Shown here piece after piece: positions 46,511 to 54,557 of a DNA stretch of 64,000 bases. The position numbers were made by a program, and so were the translations under genes. Within the stretch, counting starts at the first letter, position 1; each line of letters starts with the position of its first letter. The DNA comes from an uncultured Pseudodesulfovibrio sp. (GTDB taxonomy: Bacteria; Desulfobacterota; Desulfovibrionia; Desulfovibrionales; Desulfovibrionaceae), in the NCBI RefSeq assembly GCF_963664965.1, contig NZ_OY761823.1:3242001-3306000 (forward strand), in the 5' to 3' direction. A model generated the notes under the pieces. The model did no database searches, was not told the DNA's origin, and saw only the letters and a list, made by a program, of their open reading frames with translations.

Positions 46511-47291
46511 CGTCACCTACGACATCCGTGACCTGCGCTTCGGCTATGGAAAAACCGACACCCTGCGCGGCCTGGACATCACATTCAAGCCGGGGACGCT
46601 GCACGCGATCATCGGTCCCAACGGCAGCGGCAAGTCCACCCTGCTCGACCTCATGGCCGGACACCACGCCCATGCGGGGGAAATCCTCCTCAACGACAGG
46701 CCGGTCCGCAGCCACACCGCATCGCAGTTCGCCCGCCTCGCCGCAATGGTGCCGCAACAGTTCGATTTCAATTTTCCGTTCACTGTTTTCGATGCCGTAC
46801 TCATGGGACGTCATCCGCACATCCCCCGTTTCAACCGCCCATCCGAAACAGACATCGACATGGTTCGCTCCGCCCTCAAGTGCATGGACCTTGCGGCTCT
46901 CGCGAACCGCACTCTTGCCGAGCTTTCAGGCGGCGAAAGACAACGAACCGTCTTTGCCCGCGCACTGGCACAGAACACGCCTGCGCTGTTGCTTGACGAG
47001 CCGACTTCAAGTATGGACATCCGGCATGCCTTGTCAGCCATGTCCGAACTTCGAGAGCTGGCCCGAACGGGCCGGACCGTGATCGCCGTACTCCACGACC
47101 TCAATCTGGCCGCATCCTACAGCGACCGCATCATCATCCTGAAGGAAGGACAGGTGCATGCAGCGGGACAACCCGCCGACGTGCTGACACCTGAAACCAT
47201 ACAGGCCGTTTTCGGCGTTGCCGCGACCATCTCCCGGCAGCCGGAATCCGGCACCCTGTCCATATCCTACAAAACCGAGGACTCTCTCTGA
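46503..47291 (+). CDS. ABC transporter ATPase, BtuD/FecE type
   Basis: A 262-residue ATPase energising the permease upstream. Walker A is GPNGSGKSTLLDLMAG, the Q-loop lies in MVPQQFDFNFPF, the signature is ELSGGERQR, Walker B is ALLLDEPTSSMD, and the switch His is in VIAVLHDLNLAASY. Start and stop overlap both neighbours, indicating tight coupling in the operon. Confidence 0.94.
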   Translation: MDNVTYDIRDLRFGYGKTDTLRGLDITFKPGTLHAIIGPNGSGKSTLLDLMAGHHAHAGEILLNDRPVRSHTASQFARLAAMVPQQFDFNFPFTVFDAVLMGRHPHIPRFNRPSETDIDMVRSALKCMDLAALANRTLAELSGGERQRTVFARALAQNTPALLLDEPTSSMDIRHALSAMSELRELARTGRTVIAVLHDLNLAASYSDRIIILKEGQVHAAGQPADVLTPETIQAVFGVAATISRQPESGTLSISYKTEDSL

Positions 47292-48193
47292 TGCGTACGC
47301 TCTACACTCTTTTCCTCATATTCCTGCTCTGCACCACGGCACATGCCGAGCAAATGCACGATGACGTCGGCACCACCTTCTTTTTCGAAAAGCCCTATAC
47401 CCGCATCATCTCACTCTATGCGGCACATACGGAAAACCTTTTCAATCTCAAGGCGGATGACCAGATCATCGGCGTATCAAAAACCGAAGATTATCCATCC
47501 CACGCTCTGGAAAAACCGACATTCGGCACACGGGACGGCGTGGAAAAATTTCTGGCCGCAAAACCGGACCTCATCCTCATCCGCCCGATGCAGCGCCGGG
47601 GATATCCGAAATTATGGGCCGCTCTGGAAAGAAACGGCATCCGCGTACTAGCCCTGCAACCGAACACCATCGACGACATGTATGGCTACTGGCGCAAACT
47701 GGGCCGACTAACCGGGCGGGAGATGGAATCCGAACGGATGGTGGAAGAATTCAAGGAACGACTGGTTTTTTGTAGGCAGCGCCTTGAACGATTGCCAAAA
47801 CAGGAAAGGCCCGGAGTCTTCTTCGAGTCCATCCATCGAAAACTTTCCACATTCTCCCCCGGTTCCATGCCGATCTTTGTCATGGAAATGGCCGGAGGGA
47901 GGAACGTGGCAGCCGACGCCCGTCCGCGCCACGACACCAACATCGCCTCCTACGGACTGGAACGACTGCTCTCCAAGTCCGCGCAAATTGATGTCTATCT
48001 GGCGCAGTACGGTCCCATGAACAAAATCGAAATCAAACGCATCATGAACGGTCCGGCGGCTTCACGCATCAAGGCGGTGCGTGACCGCAATGTTTTCCTC
48101 GTGGACGAACACATTGTCGCTCGCCCGACCATGCGCCTGCTGACCGGCATCGAGGTCATCCACAGGCTTCTGCATCCCACCGGCAACCATTAA
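47291..48193 (+). CDS. Periplasmic binding protein, BtuF/FecB type
   Basis: A 300-residue exported protein (signal peptide MRTLYTLFLIFLLCTTAHA) of the class III binding-protein fold. It has the N-lobe ISLYAAHTENLFNLKADDQIIGVSKTEDYP, the long inter-lobe helix and the C-lobe DVYLAQYGPMNKIEI. It would deliver substrate to the ABC permease of this operon. The start overlaps the ATPase stop as TGATG. Cargo inferred as a corrinoid or metal chelate from the riboswitch. Confidence 0.88.
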   Translation: MRTLYTLFLIFLLCTTAHAEQMHDDVGTTFFFEKPYTRIISLYAAHTENLFNLKADDQIIGVSKTEDYPSHALEKPTFGTRDGVEKFLAAKPDLILIRPMQRRGYPKLWAALERNGIRVLALQPNTIDDMYGYWRKLGRLTGREMESERMVEEFKERLVFCRQRLERLPKQERPGVFFESIHRKLSTFSPGSMPIFVMEMAGGRNVAADARPRHDTNIASYGLERLLSKSAQIDVYLAQYGPMNKIEIKRIMNGPAASRIKAVRDRNVFLVDEHIVARPTMRLLTGIEVIHRLLHPTGNH

Positions 48194-48230
48194 CACGTCC
48201 CGGAACCGGGACACTCAAGGAATCATATCA

Positions 48231-48947
48231 ATGACGCAGAAAGGTATACTGTACGGCATCGGGGTCGGTCCCGGCGATCCCGAACTCCTCACCCTCAAGG
48301 CTGTCCGCGCTCTGGGCGAGGTCGATGTCATCTTTGCCGCCTCATCCACAAAAAACGATTATTCCACGGCCTTTGAAATCGCCCAGCCGCACCTCAAAAA
48401 GGACATACAGGTGCAGACCCTCGGTTTCCCCATGACCAAGGACAAGGACGAACTCCAAAAAGCATGGCAGGCCAACGCACAGATCGTCTCCGAAGTGCTC
48501 AACAGCGGCAAGAATGCAGCATTTCTGACGCTGGGCGACCCACTGACATATTCCACCTATGGATACCTTCAGCAGACTCTCCTTACCCTCGACTCGACCC
48601 TTCGCCTCAAGGTCATCCCCGGCATCACCTCCTTTCACGCCGCCGCCGCAAAAATAGGACTGGTGCTCACCGAATCCAAGGAATCGCTCCTCATCACCTC
48701 CGGCGTGGCCGATCCCGAAAAACTTGAAGCACAGCTTGACGTGGCGGACAATGCCGTTATCCTGAAGGCGTACAAAAACTTCGAGGATATCCGCGCCACC
48801 CTGACCAAGCTCCGGCTCGACGACAAGACCGTGCTCGTCTCCCGCGTGGGAATGGAAGGCGAAACCATCCTCATGGACATCAAGGACGCGCCCAAGACGC
48901 CTCATTACTTTTCGCTCGCGCTCGTCAAGAAAAACAGGAACACATGA
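48231..48947 (+). CDS. cobI: Precorrin-2 / cobalt-factor-2 C20-methyltransferase
   Basis: A 238-residue tetrapyrrole methylase. It has the N-terminal GIGVGPGDPELLTLKAVRAL, the GDPLTYSTYGYL loop and VIPGITSFHAAAAKIG. It adds the C20 methyl group in corrin synthesis, using the cobalt-sirohydrochlorin made by CbiK if this is the anaerobic (CbiL) route, which the neighbouring chelatase suggests. AAGGA precedes the ATG. The stop overlaps the next start as ATGA. Confidence 0.94.
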   Translation: MTQKGILYGIGVGPGDPELLTLKAVRALGEVDVIFAASSTKNDYSTAFEIAQPHLKKDIQVQTLGFPMTKDKDELQKAWQANAQIVSEVLNSGKNAAFLTLGDPLTYSTYGYLQQTLLTLDSTLRLKVIPGITSFHAAAAKIGLVLTESKESLLITSGVADPEKLEAQLDVADNAVILKAYKNFEDIRATLTKLRLDDKTVLVSRVGMEGETILMDIKDAPKTPHYFSLALVKKNRNT

Positions 48948-49744
48948 AAACAGCCATAGTCCTCGCCGCGTTCGGCTCCCGCAACAAGAACGCCCTGACC
49001 GCTCTCAATCACATCGTCGAACGGGTCGAGAACGCGTACCCGGATATGCCCGTGCGCGTGGCTTACACCTCCAAGGCCATTCGGGGCCACATGAAAAAAG
49101 CGGGTGAGGAAGTCGATTCCGTGCCGCAGGCCCTTGACCGGCTCCTTGCCGAAGGGGTGACCCATGTGACCGTGCAGTCCTTGCACCTCGTTCCCGGCAT
49201 GGAATTCCATGAACTCCTGAGTCTGGCCAACGAGCTCATGCTGCGGGACGGCGGGTTCACCCGTGTCGAAGTAGGATTCCCTCTCGTGGCGGGCGAGCAC
49301 GACATCGAGACCGTCAGCGAATCCATTCTTTCCATCGGCCTTGAAGGCAAAAGTGATCACGACGCCGTGCTTTTCATGGGCCACGGCACCCGGCACGACG
49401 GCAGCATCTATTACGAAGCCCTGCACCGCGCCTTTCAGGAACGGGACGCAACCGTTCACATGGGGGTCATGGAACATCAGGAAGAAGCTGGCATCGACGT
49501 CATCATCGACCGTTTCAAGAAAGAAGGCGTCCAAAAGGCCTACCTGCTCCCCTTCCTTTTCGGCGCTGGCTGGCACGTTGCCCGGGACATGGTGGGCGAC
49601 GAAGAGCACAGTTGGAAATCACAGCTTGAAGCCGCAGGCATCGAGTGTGAGGCCGTGCTCAAGGGAGCGGGAGAATATGACCGCCTCGTGGACATCTGGC
49701 TTCACCATCTCGACGACGCCATGCGCCGCTTGACCCGCTGCTAA
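48944..49744 (+). CDS. cbiK: Cytoplasmic sirohydrochlorin cobaltochelatase CbiK
   Basis: A 266-residue CbiK without a signal peptide (starts MKTAIVLAAFGSRNKNALTAL), the cytosolic paralogue of the exported enzyme at 44477. Catalytic and metal residues appear in QSLHLVPGMEFHEL, VLFMGHGTRHDG and LLPFLFGAGWHVARDMVGDEEHSWK. It inserts cobalt into sirohydrochlorin, upstream of the CobI/CbiL step encoded by the overlapping gene. Last gene of the riboswitch operon. Confidence 0.94.
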   Translation: MKTAIVLAAFGSRNKNALTALNHIVERVENAYPDMPVRVAYTSKAIRGHMKKAGEEVDSVPQALDRLLAEGVTHVTVQSLHLVPGMEFHELLSLANELMLRDGGFTRVEVGFPLVAGEHDIETVSESILSIGLEGKSDHDAVLFMGHGTRHDGSIYYEALHRAFQERDATVHMGVMEHQEEAGIDVIIDRFKKEGVQKAYLLPFLFGAGWHVARDMVGDEEHSWKSQLEAAGIECEAVLKGAGEYDRLVDIWLHHLDDAMRRLTRC

Positions 49745-49776
49745 ACAGGTCGGAAAACAGGCAGTCCGAATCGTTT

Positions 49777-49796
49777 ACCGAGTCAAAACTCGGTTT
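49777..49796 (+). terminator. Short hairpin after the cobalamin operon
   Basis: ACCGAGT pairs with ACTCGGT around CAAA, with only two Ts after it. It is a weak terminator candidate in the 115-bp gap before the ASKHA gene. Confidence 0.4.
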
Positions 49797-49859
49797 ACAG
49801 TGCCGGGGTCATGCGCTACTCTCTGAACCTCTTCAGACAAACAAACCAGGCAGCAGCCC

Positions 49860-51407
49860 GTGAGCATACTCGTCCACACACATGACGGTGCCGCACTCAC
49901 TCTGGAGCCCAATCCAGGCGACACGCTGGCCCATACCATTTTCCTGAGCGGAATCTGGCACGACGTCGCCCTGTGCTCCGGTCTCGGTAAATGCGGGCTG
50001 TGCAAAGTCAGATATATTTCAGACGCCCCGGCACCCAACCGCGACGAATTGAAGAAACTCGGGCAGGACGCCCTCAACACCGGTTGGAGACTCGCCTGTC
50101 TTCACTCGTCCGAAACATGCGAAATAGAAGTCCCCAAACCTATTCGCAGCCAGAGAATGCTGCGGCTGCGCGGCACGGATGTCGGTGACTACACACTCGC
50201 GGTGGACCTCGGAACCACTTCAATACACAGTTCGATTCTCATCAACGGAAAACAAAAGGCCGCCACACAGGAACTCAATCCTCAAGCTGGAATGGGCAGC
50301 GAAGTCATGTCCCGTCTTGCTGCGGCCTCCACGGTCGAGGGACGCGCCACTCTCAAGTCCCTCGTGAAGAAACAGCTTGTCGACCTCTGCAAAGCCACTG
50401 CAATCAACGTCCACGGCAAATGCATGGGCCTCGCTGTGTCAGGCAACCCCGCCATGATCTACCTGCTGCTCGGCATGAAACCTGAAGACATTGCCACAGC
50501 TCCCTACGAACTTTCCTATACCGGCGGCACCGATGAATTCATCGCCCCTTCCCTGCCGCCCGCCTACATTCCGCCCCTGCTCGCTCCGTTCGTCGGCGCG
50601 GACATCAGCGCAGGGCTGACTGCCATCGAGTATGGCGGGCAATCGAAATATCCATTCCTGCTCGCCGACCTCGGGACCAACGGGGAATTCATTCTCGCCC
50701 TGTCACCTGAAAAACGGCTTTGTGCGAGCGTCCCCATGGGGCCGGCTCTTGAGGGCGTGGGCCTCTCCTTCGGACGAACCGCCGGACCGGGAACCATCAC
50801 CAGCTTCGGGCTGACTCCCTCAGGCCTTGTTCCACACAATTTCGAAGGCACCACGGATGAACCGACCGGCATGACCGGCACTGGATATCTGTCGCTCGTT
50901 TCCATCCTTCGCACCCACGGCGTACTTGACGAATCCGGCCACTTCGGGCAGGGAAACACCCCACTCGCCGCAAAACTGGCCCACAATGTGACGACCATCA
51001 CGGATGAGCCTGCTTTCAGACTGAATAACGGGTTGTATCTCCCGGCCTCGGACATCGAGGAAATCATGAAAGTCAAGGCAGCCTTCAACCTCGCCATGTC
51101 CGCCCTGCTGGAAGAAGCAGGCATCACCCCGTCACAGCTCACAGCCATTCACATCGCGGGAGCGCTGGGCGAGCATGTCAGCCTGAACGACTTGGAAGTC
51201 CTCGGTTTCCTGCCTCCCGGTACAAGAACCAAGGCAGTCAAAGCGGGCAATACGTCACTCAAGGGCACGGAACTTATTTTAACCGATCCCGGTGCGCGCG
51301 CTTTTGTCGAGACGCTGCCGGACACCATAACCGCGCTGGACCTCACCGAAGATGAAACCTTTGGCGACAGGTACCTTGCAAGGATGCGATTCACCTATGT
51401 CGATTGA
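49860..51407 (+). CDS. Corrinoid-activation (RACE-type) ASKHA-[2Fe-2S] protein
   Basis: A 515-residue reductive activator of corrinoid proteins (DUF4445/RamA-like group). The N-terminal plant-type ferredoxin domain carries CSGLGKCGLCKV and later RLACLHS. Then comes the ASKHA ATPase core (YTLAVDLGTTSIHSSIL, LLADLGTNGEFIL, MGPALEGVGLSFGRTA, HIAGALGEHVS). It uses ATP to return inactive Co(II) corrinoids to Co(I). The start is the GTG at 49860. No methyltransferase or corrinoid protein is in the window, but the preceding cobalamin operon fits. Confidence 0.88.
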   Translation: MSILVHTHDGAALTLEPNPGDTLAHTIFLSGIWHDVALCSGLGKCGLCKVRYISDAPAPNRDELKKLGQDALNTGWRLACLHSSETCEIEVPKPIRSQRMLRLRGTDVGDYTLAVDLGTTSIHSSILINGKQKAATQELNPQAGMGSEVMSRLAAASTVEGRATLKSLVKKQLVDLCKATAINVHGKCMGLAVSGNPAMIYLLLGMKPEDIATAPYELSYTGGTDEFIAPSLPPAYIPPLLAPFVGADISAGLTAIEYGGQSKYPFLLADLGTNGEFILALSPEKRLCASVPMGPALEGVGLSFGRTAGPGTITSFGLTPSGLVPHNFEGTTDEPTGMTGTGYLSLVSILRTHGVLDESGHFGQGNTPLAAKLAHNVTTITDEPAFRLNNGLYLPASDIEEIMKVKAAFNLAMSALLEEAGITPSQLTAIHIAGALGEHVSLNDLEVLGFLPPGTRTKAVKAGNTSLKGTELILTDPGARAFVETLPDTITALDLTEDETFGDRYLARMRFTYVD

Positions 51408-52533
51408 CCGACTCTTCCCGAACCTCACAGATGAAAATGCTGCCGAACTCGAACGTTTCGGCGACATCCTCAAAAAAGTCTGGCCCCTCAAGGCCAAGCA
51501 CCGTGACCATCTGAAATATGACATCCGCGACATGTCTCGCGGCCTGACAAGCGAACGCTCCGAGCGCAAGCTCGACTACATGGGCGACGCCAAATTTCTT
51601 TCGCCCTATCTCTGCTATTTCCTGCCGTGGAACCTCTACCGCATGTCCCGCCTGTTCACCGGGCTTGAGTTGGACATTCCTGACGGCGCGGAAATCGCGG
51701 ACCTCGGTTCCGGCCCGCTCACGGCAGTCATCGCCCTGTGGATGTCCCGTCCTCACCTGCGCGACCGCAAGCTCAACTTTACCTGCATGGACCGCTCGCC
51801 GAAATCCATGCAGGCAGGTCTCAAATTGTTCAAGGCCGTTGCAGGCGAAGACACCCCGTGGCGCGTCCGAACCGTCAAGGCGGCCTTTACCGACAACATC
51901 CGCCGCAAAGCGGACCTCATTATCGCGGCCAACGCCTTCAACGAACTGGACTGGTCCGGTCGTGTAGCCCGTCCGCAGGCGGAAAAACTGACAAAGCACC
52001 TCATCAGTGCGACAAAGGAAAGCGGCCGCATCCTGATCATCGAGACCGGCGTGCGCCTGACCGGCCGCATCATTGCTGAAATGCGCGCCCAGATGCTTGA
52101 AAACAACTTCAAGCCGATCGCTCCGTGCCCGCATGTGGAAGACTGCCCCATGCCCGCCACGGCAAAAGGCTCTCCATGGTGCCACTTCAACTTTTCCGTC
52201 AAGGATGCGCCCAAGTGGCTGGAAATGCTCTCCAACGAGGCAAACCTTGAAAAAGAAGGCGTTTCCCTCAATTTTCTGTATCTTTCCCGCAAGGGCGGCA
52301 AGGACTGGGGCGCGGTCCGCACCATATCCGAACCGTTCCGCCTGCACGGCGGCAAAGGGCAGTATGCCTGTTCGCACAAGGGACTGACCCTTGTGGATTA
52401 CGGCGAAAAGATGCGCCCCCTGTTCCCCGGCCAGACCATCGTTCCGGACTGGCCCGCCAAACTGAAAACCGACCTCAAATCCAAGGCGGTCATCCTGCCT
52501 TACAAACCCAAAGCCAAAGCCAAAAAGAAATGA
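51397..52533 (+). CDS. Rsm22-like small-subunit ribosomal methylase family protein
   Basis: A 378-residue class-I methylase of the Rsm22 family. Motif I is [19 protein letters not shown], with the acidic CMDRSPKSM next. The cysteines in [10 protein letters not shown] and SPWCHF look like the iron-sulfur ligands described for this family. The C-terminus is Lys-rich (KPKAKAKKK). The start at 51397 lies inside the end of the preceding gene (11-base overlap) and its stop overlaps lipB. A ribosome-assembly role is known for mitochondrial relatives; the bacterial role is inferred. Confidence 0.85.
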   Translation: MSIDRLFPNLTDENAAELERFGDILKKVWPLKAKHRDHLKYDIRDMSRGLTSERSERKLDYMGDAKFLSPYLCYFLPWNLYRMSRLFTGLELDIPDGAEIADLGSGPLTAVIALWMSRPHLRDRKLNFTCMDRSPKSMQAGLKLFKAVAGEDTPWRVRTVKAAFTDNIRRKADLIIAANAFNELDWSGRVARPQAEKLTKHLISATKESGRILIIETGVRLTGRIIAEMRAQMLENNFKPIAPCPHVEDCPMPATAKGSPWCHFNFSVKDAPKWLEMLSNEANLEKEGVSLNFLYLSRKGGKDWGAVRTISEPFRLHGGKGQYACSHKGLTLVDYGEKMRPLFPGQTIVPDWPAKLKTDLKSKAVILPYKPKAKAKKK

Positions 52534-53195
52534 ACATCGTCGATCTCGGGCTGATCGGCTACAAGGAAGCCGAGGCCCTGCAACTGGAAACCCTCCAGGC
52601 CGTTACGGACGGAAGCAAAGAGAACACCGTCTACGTCCTTGAGCATCCCAAGGTCATCACGCTCGGGCGTCAGGGCGGAGCCGAAAACCTGCACGCAGGC
52701 GAAGACTTCCTCGCCGAACAGGGCATCACGCTTGTCCAGACCACCCGCGGCGGCAACATCACCTGCCATTTCCCCGGCCAGCTCGTTGCCTACCCCATCT
52801 GGCGCGTGGAAAAACGCCCCGGCGGAATGAGAAAATTCTTTCACGACATGGAAGAGGCCGTCATCCAGACGTGCGCCCGTTTCGATGTCGAAACCATTCG
52901 ACGCCCCGGCCATCCCGGCGTGTGGGTGGACGAATCACGTAAAATATGCTCAATGGGCATCGGCGTCCGGCACTGGGTCACCTATCACGGTCTGGCCCTC
53001 AACGTAGGCCGCGACGTCAGCCTGTTTGAAATGATTACCCTGTGCGGCATTCAGGGCGCGAGGCCCACATCCCTCAGCGCCGAAGCCGGACGTGACATAT
53101 CCATCGAGGAAGCAAAAAATGTCTTTGCCGAAGAATTCAGAAAAGCCTTTGCGGATTCCGCCGTGGCTGCGGATCAAACTCCCGAAAACAGGTAA
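52530..53195 (+). CDS. lipB: Octanoyl-ACP:protein octanoyltransferase
   Basis: A 221-residue LipB that moves octanoate from acyl carrier protein to lipoyl domains. Motifs include [34 protein letters not shown] and [36 protein letters not shown], with the catalytic Lys and Cys regions ([12 protein letters not shown]). It is coupled to both neighbours: ATGA with the upstream gene and a 77-base overlap with lipA. Confidence 0.96.
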   Translation: MNIVDLGLIGYKEAEALQLETLQAVTDGSKENTVYVLEHPKVITLGRQGGAENLHAGEDFLAEQGITLVQTTRGGNITCHFPGQLVAYPIWRVEKRPGGMRKFFHDMEEAVIQTCARFDVETIRRPGHPGVWVDESRKICSMGIGVRHWVTYHGLALNVGRDVSLFEMITLCGIQGARPTSLSAEAGRDISIEEAKNVFAEEFRKAFADSAVAADQTPENR

Positions 53196-53988
53196 TTTTT
53201 CCTGCACATCGGATCTCATCAAGGATCTTGAACTCAACACGGTCTGCCAGAGCGCGCTCTGCCCGAACCGGTGGGAATGCTTTTCCAAAAACGTTGCCAC
53301 ATTCCTCATCATGGGCCACGTCTGCACCCGCAACTGCCGCTTCTGCAACATCGAATCCGGCGACCTCGCCCCGCTCGACGCAGATGAGCCGGCCCGCGTG
53401 GCCGAGGCTGCCAAGCGCCTTGAACTCAAGCATGTCGTCATCACCTCGGTCACACGGGACGATCTCCCGGATGGTGGAGCCGCACATTTCGCGGCAGTCA
53501 TCAATGCCGTTCAGGACGCCATGCCCGACTGCACCATCGAAGTGCTCATTCCCGATTTCCAGGGCGATGAAGACGCACTCAAGACGGTCCTCGACGTCCG
53601 CCCGAACATTCTTAACCACAACGTCGAAACCGCTCCGCACATTTACCCGGACGTTCGCCCGCAGGCCGACTACGCACAGTCGCTCGAACTGCTCAAGCGG
53701 TCCAAGCGCATTGCGCCCGACATCCCCACCAAGAGCGGCATCATGGTCGGACTCGGTGAATCCGACGACGACGTCATGTCCGTGCTCGACGATTTCGCCG
53801 CCGTGGACTGCGACATTGTTACCATCGGCCAGTACATGCAGCCTTCACGACAGCACCCCATGGTCAAGCGGTATGTCGAGCCGGAAGTATTCGACAGCTA
53901 CGCCGAGGAAGGCAGGAAACGCGGCATCCCGCACATGTTCAGTGCGCCGCTCGTCAGGTCGAGCTACAACGCCGCCAAGTTCGTATAA
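53119..53988 (+). CDS. lipA: Lipoyl synthase
   Basis: A 289-residue radical-SAM enzyme inserting two sulfurs into octanoyl groups. The auxiliary-cluster cysteines are in [13 protein letters not shown]. The radical-SAM motif is [13 protein letters not shown]. The C-terminal RSSY serine ligand is in [12 protein letters not shown] take the ATG at 53119 (GAGGA upstream), within lipB. The pair serves lipoate-dependent enzymes such as the glycine cleavage or 2-oxoacid systems. A 3'-flanking repeat starts 12 bases after the stop. Confidence 0.96.
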   Translation: MSLPKNSEKPLRIPPWLRIKLPKTGNFSCTSDLIKDLELNTVCQSALCPNRWECFSKNVATFLIMGHVCTRNCRFCNIESGDLAPLDADEPARVAEAAKRLELKHVVITSVTRDDLPDGGAAHFAAVINAVQDAMPDCTIEVLIPDFQGDEDALKTVLDVRPNILNHNVETAPHIYPDVRPQADYAQSLELLKRSKRIAPDIPTKSGIMVGLGESDDDVMSVLDDFAAVDCDIVTIGQYMQPSRQHPMVKRYVEPEVFDSYAEEGRKRGIPHMFSAPLVRSSYNAAKFV

Positions 53989-54000
53989 AGAGAAGAGAAG

Positions 54001-54090
54001 ATGCCTCCGGCGGCCCTGCCGGGGGCCCCTTTCAGGGGGACCAGAGCGCTGCTCTGGACTCGCCAAAGGCCGAGGGCCTTTGGAATCCCG
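54001..54090 (+). repeat. 3'-flanking hairpin element after lipA (family copy 2)
   Basis: In lipA sense it begins GATGCCTCCGGCGGCC. It contains extra stems (a G/C-rich stem near 54014-54040 and CCAGAGC/GCTCTGG at 54041-54057). It then has the family hairpin CCAAAGGCC/GGCCTTTGG (54063-54083) and ends GGAATCCCG. The stem differs from the hypE copy at paired positions while keeping its pairing. Confidence 0.6.
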
Positions 54091-54118
54091 GTGCGCCTTC
54101 GGCGGGCTTGCGCCAGAA

Positions 54119-54197
54119 CGTTTTGAGCCGGAAAAAATGGATCATTATTCGTGCGTTTTCACGAAACAATGGCAGCCATTTTTTCCGGCTCAAAACG
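54119..54197. repeat. Long nested stem-loop, shares a TTTGAGCCG core with 25543-25614
   Basis: The arms 54119-54140 and 54176-54197 are perfectly complementary over 22 bp (core TTTTGAGCCGGAAAAAA). They enclose a small TTCGTG/CACGAA hairpin (54148-54165). As at 25543, it lies between convergent genes and could act as a two-way terminator. Confidence 0.65.
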
Positions 54198-54316
54198 TAA
54201 GTTTATATTATCAAAGGCAAAGAAATTTTTCTTAAAATCCAAAGTTCCTCAATGTAATAGACGCCACCACGACAATTCCCCGCGCTATTCCCGCCGGTCC
54301 ACGTGGCGTGGGCCCT

Positions 54317-54386
54317 GTTCCAATGAAATCGCGCCGGTCAGTTGCTTCTCATTTTCCGCAACTGACCGGCGCGATTTCATTGGAAC
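54317..54386. repeat. Perfect 29-bp inverted repeat with 12-base loop
   Basis: The arm 54317-54345 (starting GTTCCAATGAAATCGCGCC) is exactly complementary to 54358-54386. The loop TTCTCATTTTCC lies at 54346-54357. No U-tract follows on either strand. The gap 54198-54316 before it shows nothing else recognisable. Confidence 0.8.
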
Positions 54387-54457
54387 GCAGCTTCCCGGCC
54401 CCACACACCTCATCCCACAAACAACGCACCCGCCGAAGGCGCACCAAAAAGTTTAGG

Positions 54458-54506
54458 AGATTCTTAAGAACCCTTTTCAAAGGGTTCTTAAGCCGTCGGA
54501 GACGCC
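54458..54506 (-). repeat. 3'-flanking hairpin element after recJ (family copy 3)
   Basis: In recJ sense it reads GCGTCTCCGACGG, then a 14-bp stem of CTTAAGAACCCTTT and its complement (54463-54492), then GAATCTCC. It starts 52 bases past the recJ stop and probably terminates recJ. Confidence 0.6.
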
Positions 54507-54557
54507 CGTCCGGCGAGGACGCCCCGCGGCGAGCGCTCACCAGAGACGAGCGTTCCC

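Noticed and set aside
49860..51407. A plain ferredoxin or Hsp70-like gene
   Set aside because: The combination of an N-terminal 2Fe-2S domain and an ASKHA ATPase is specific to corrinoid activators.
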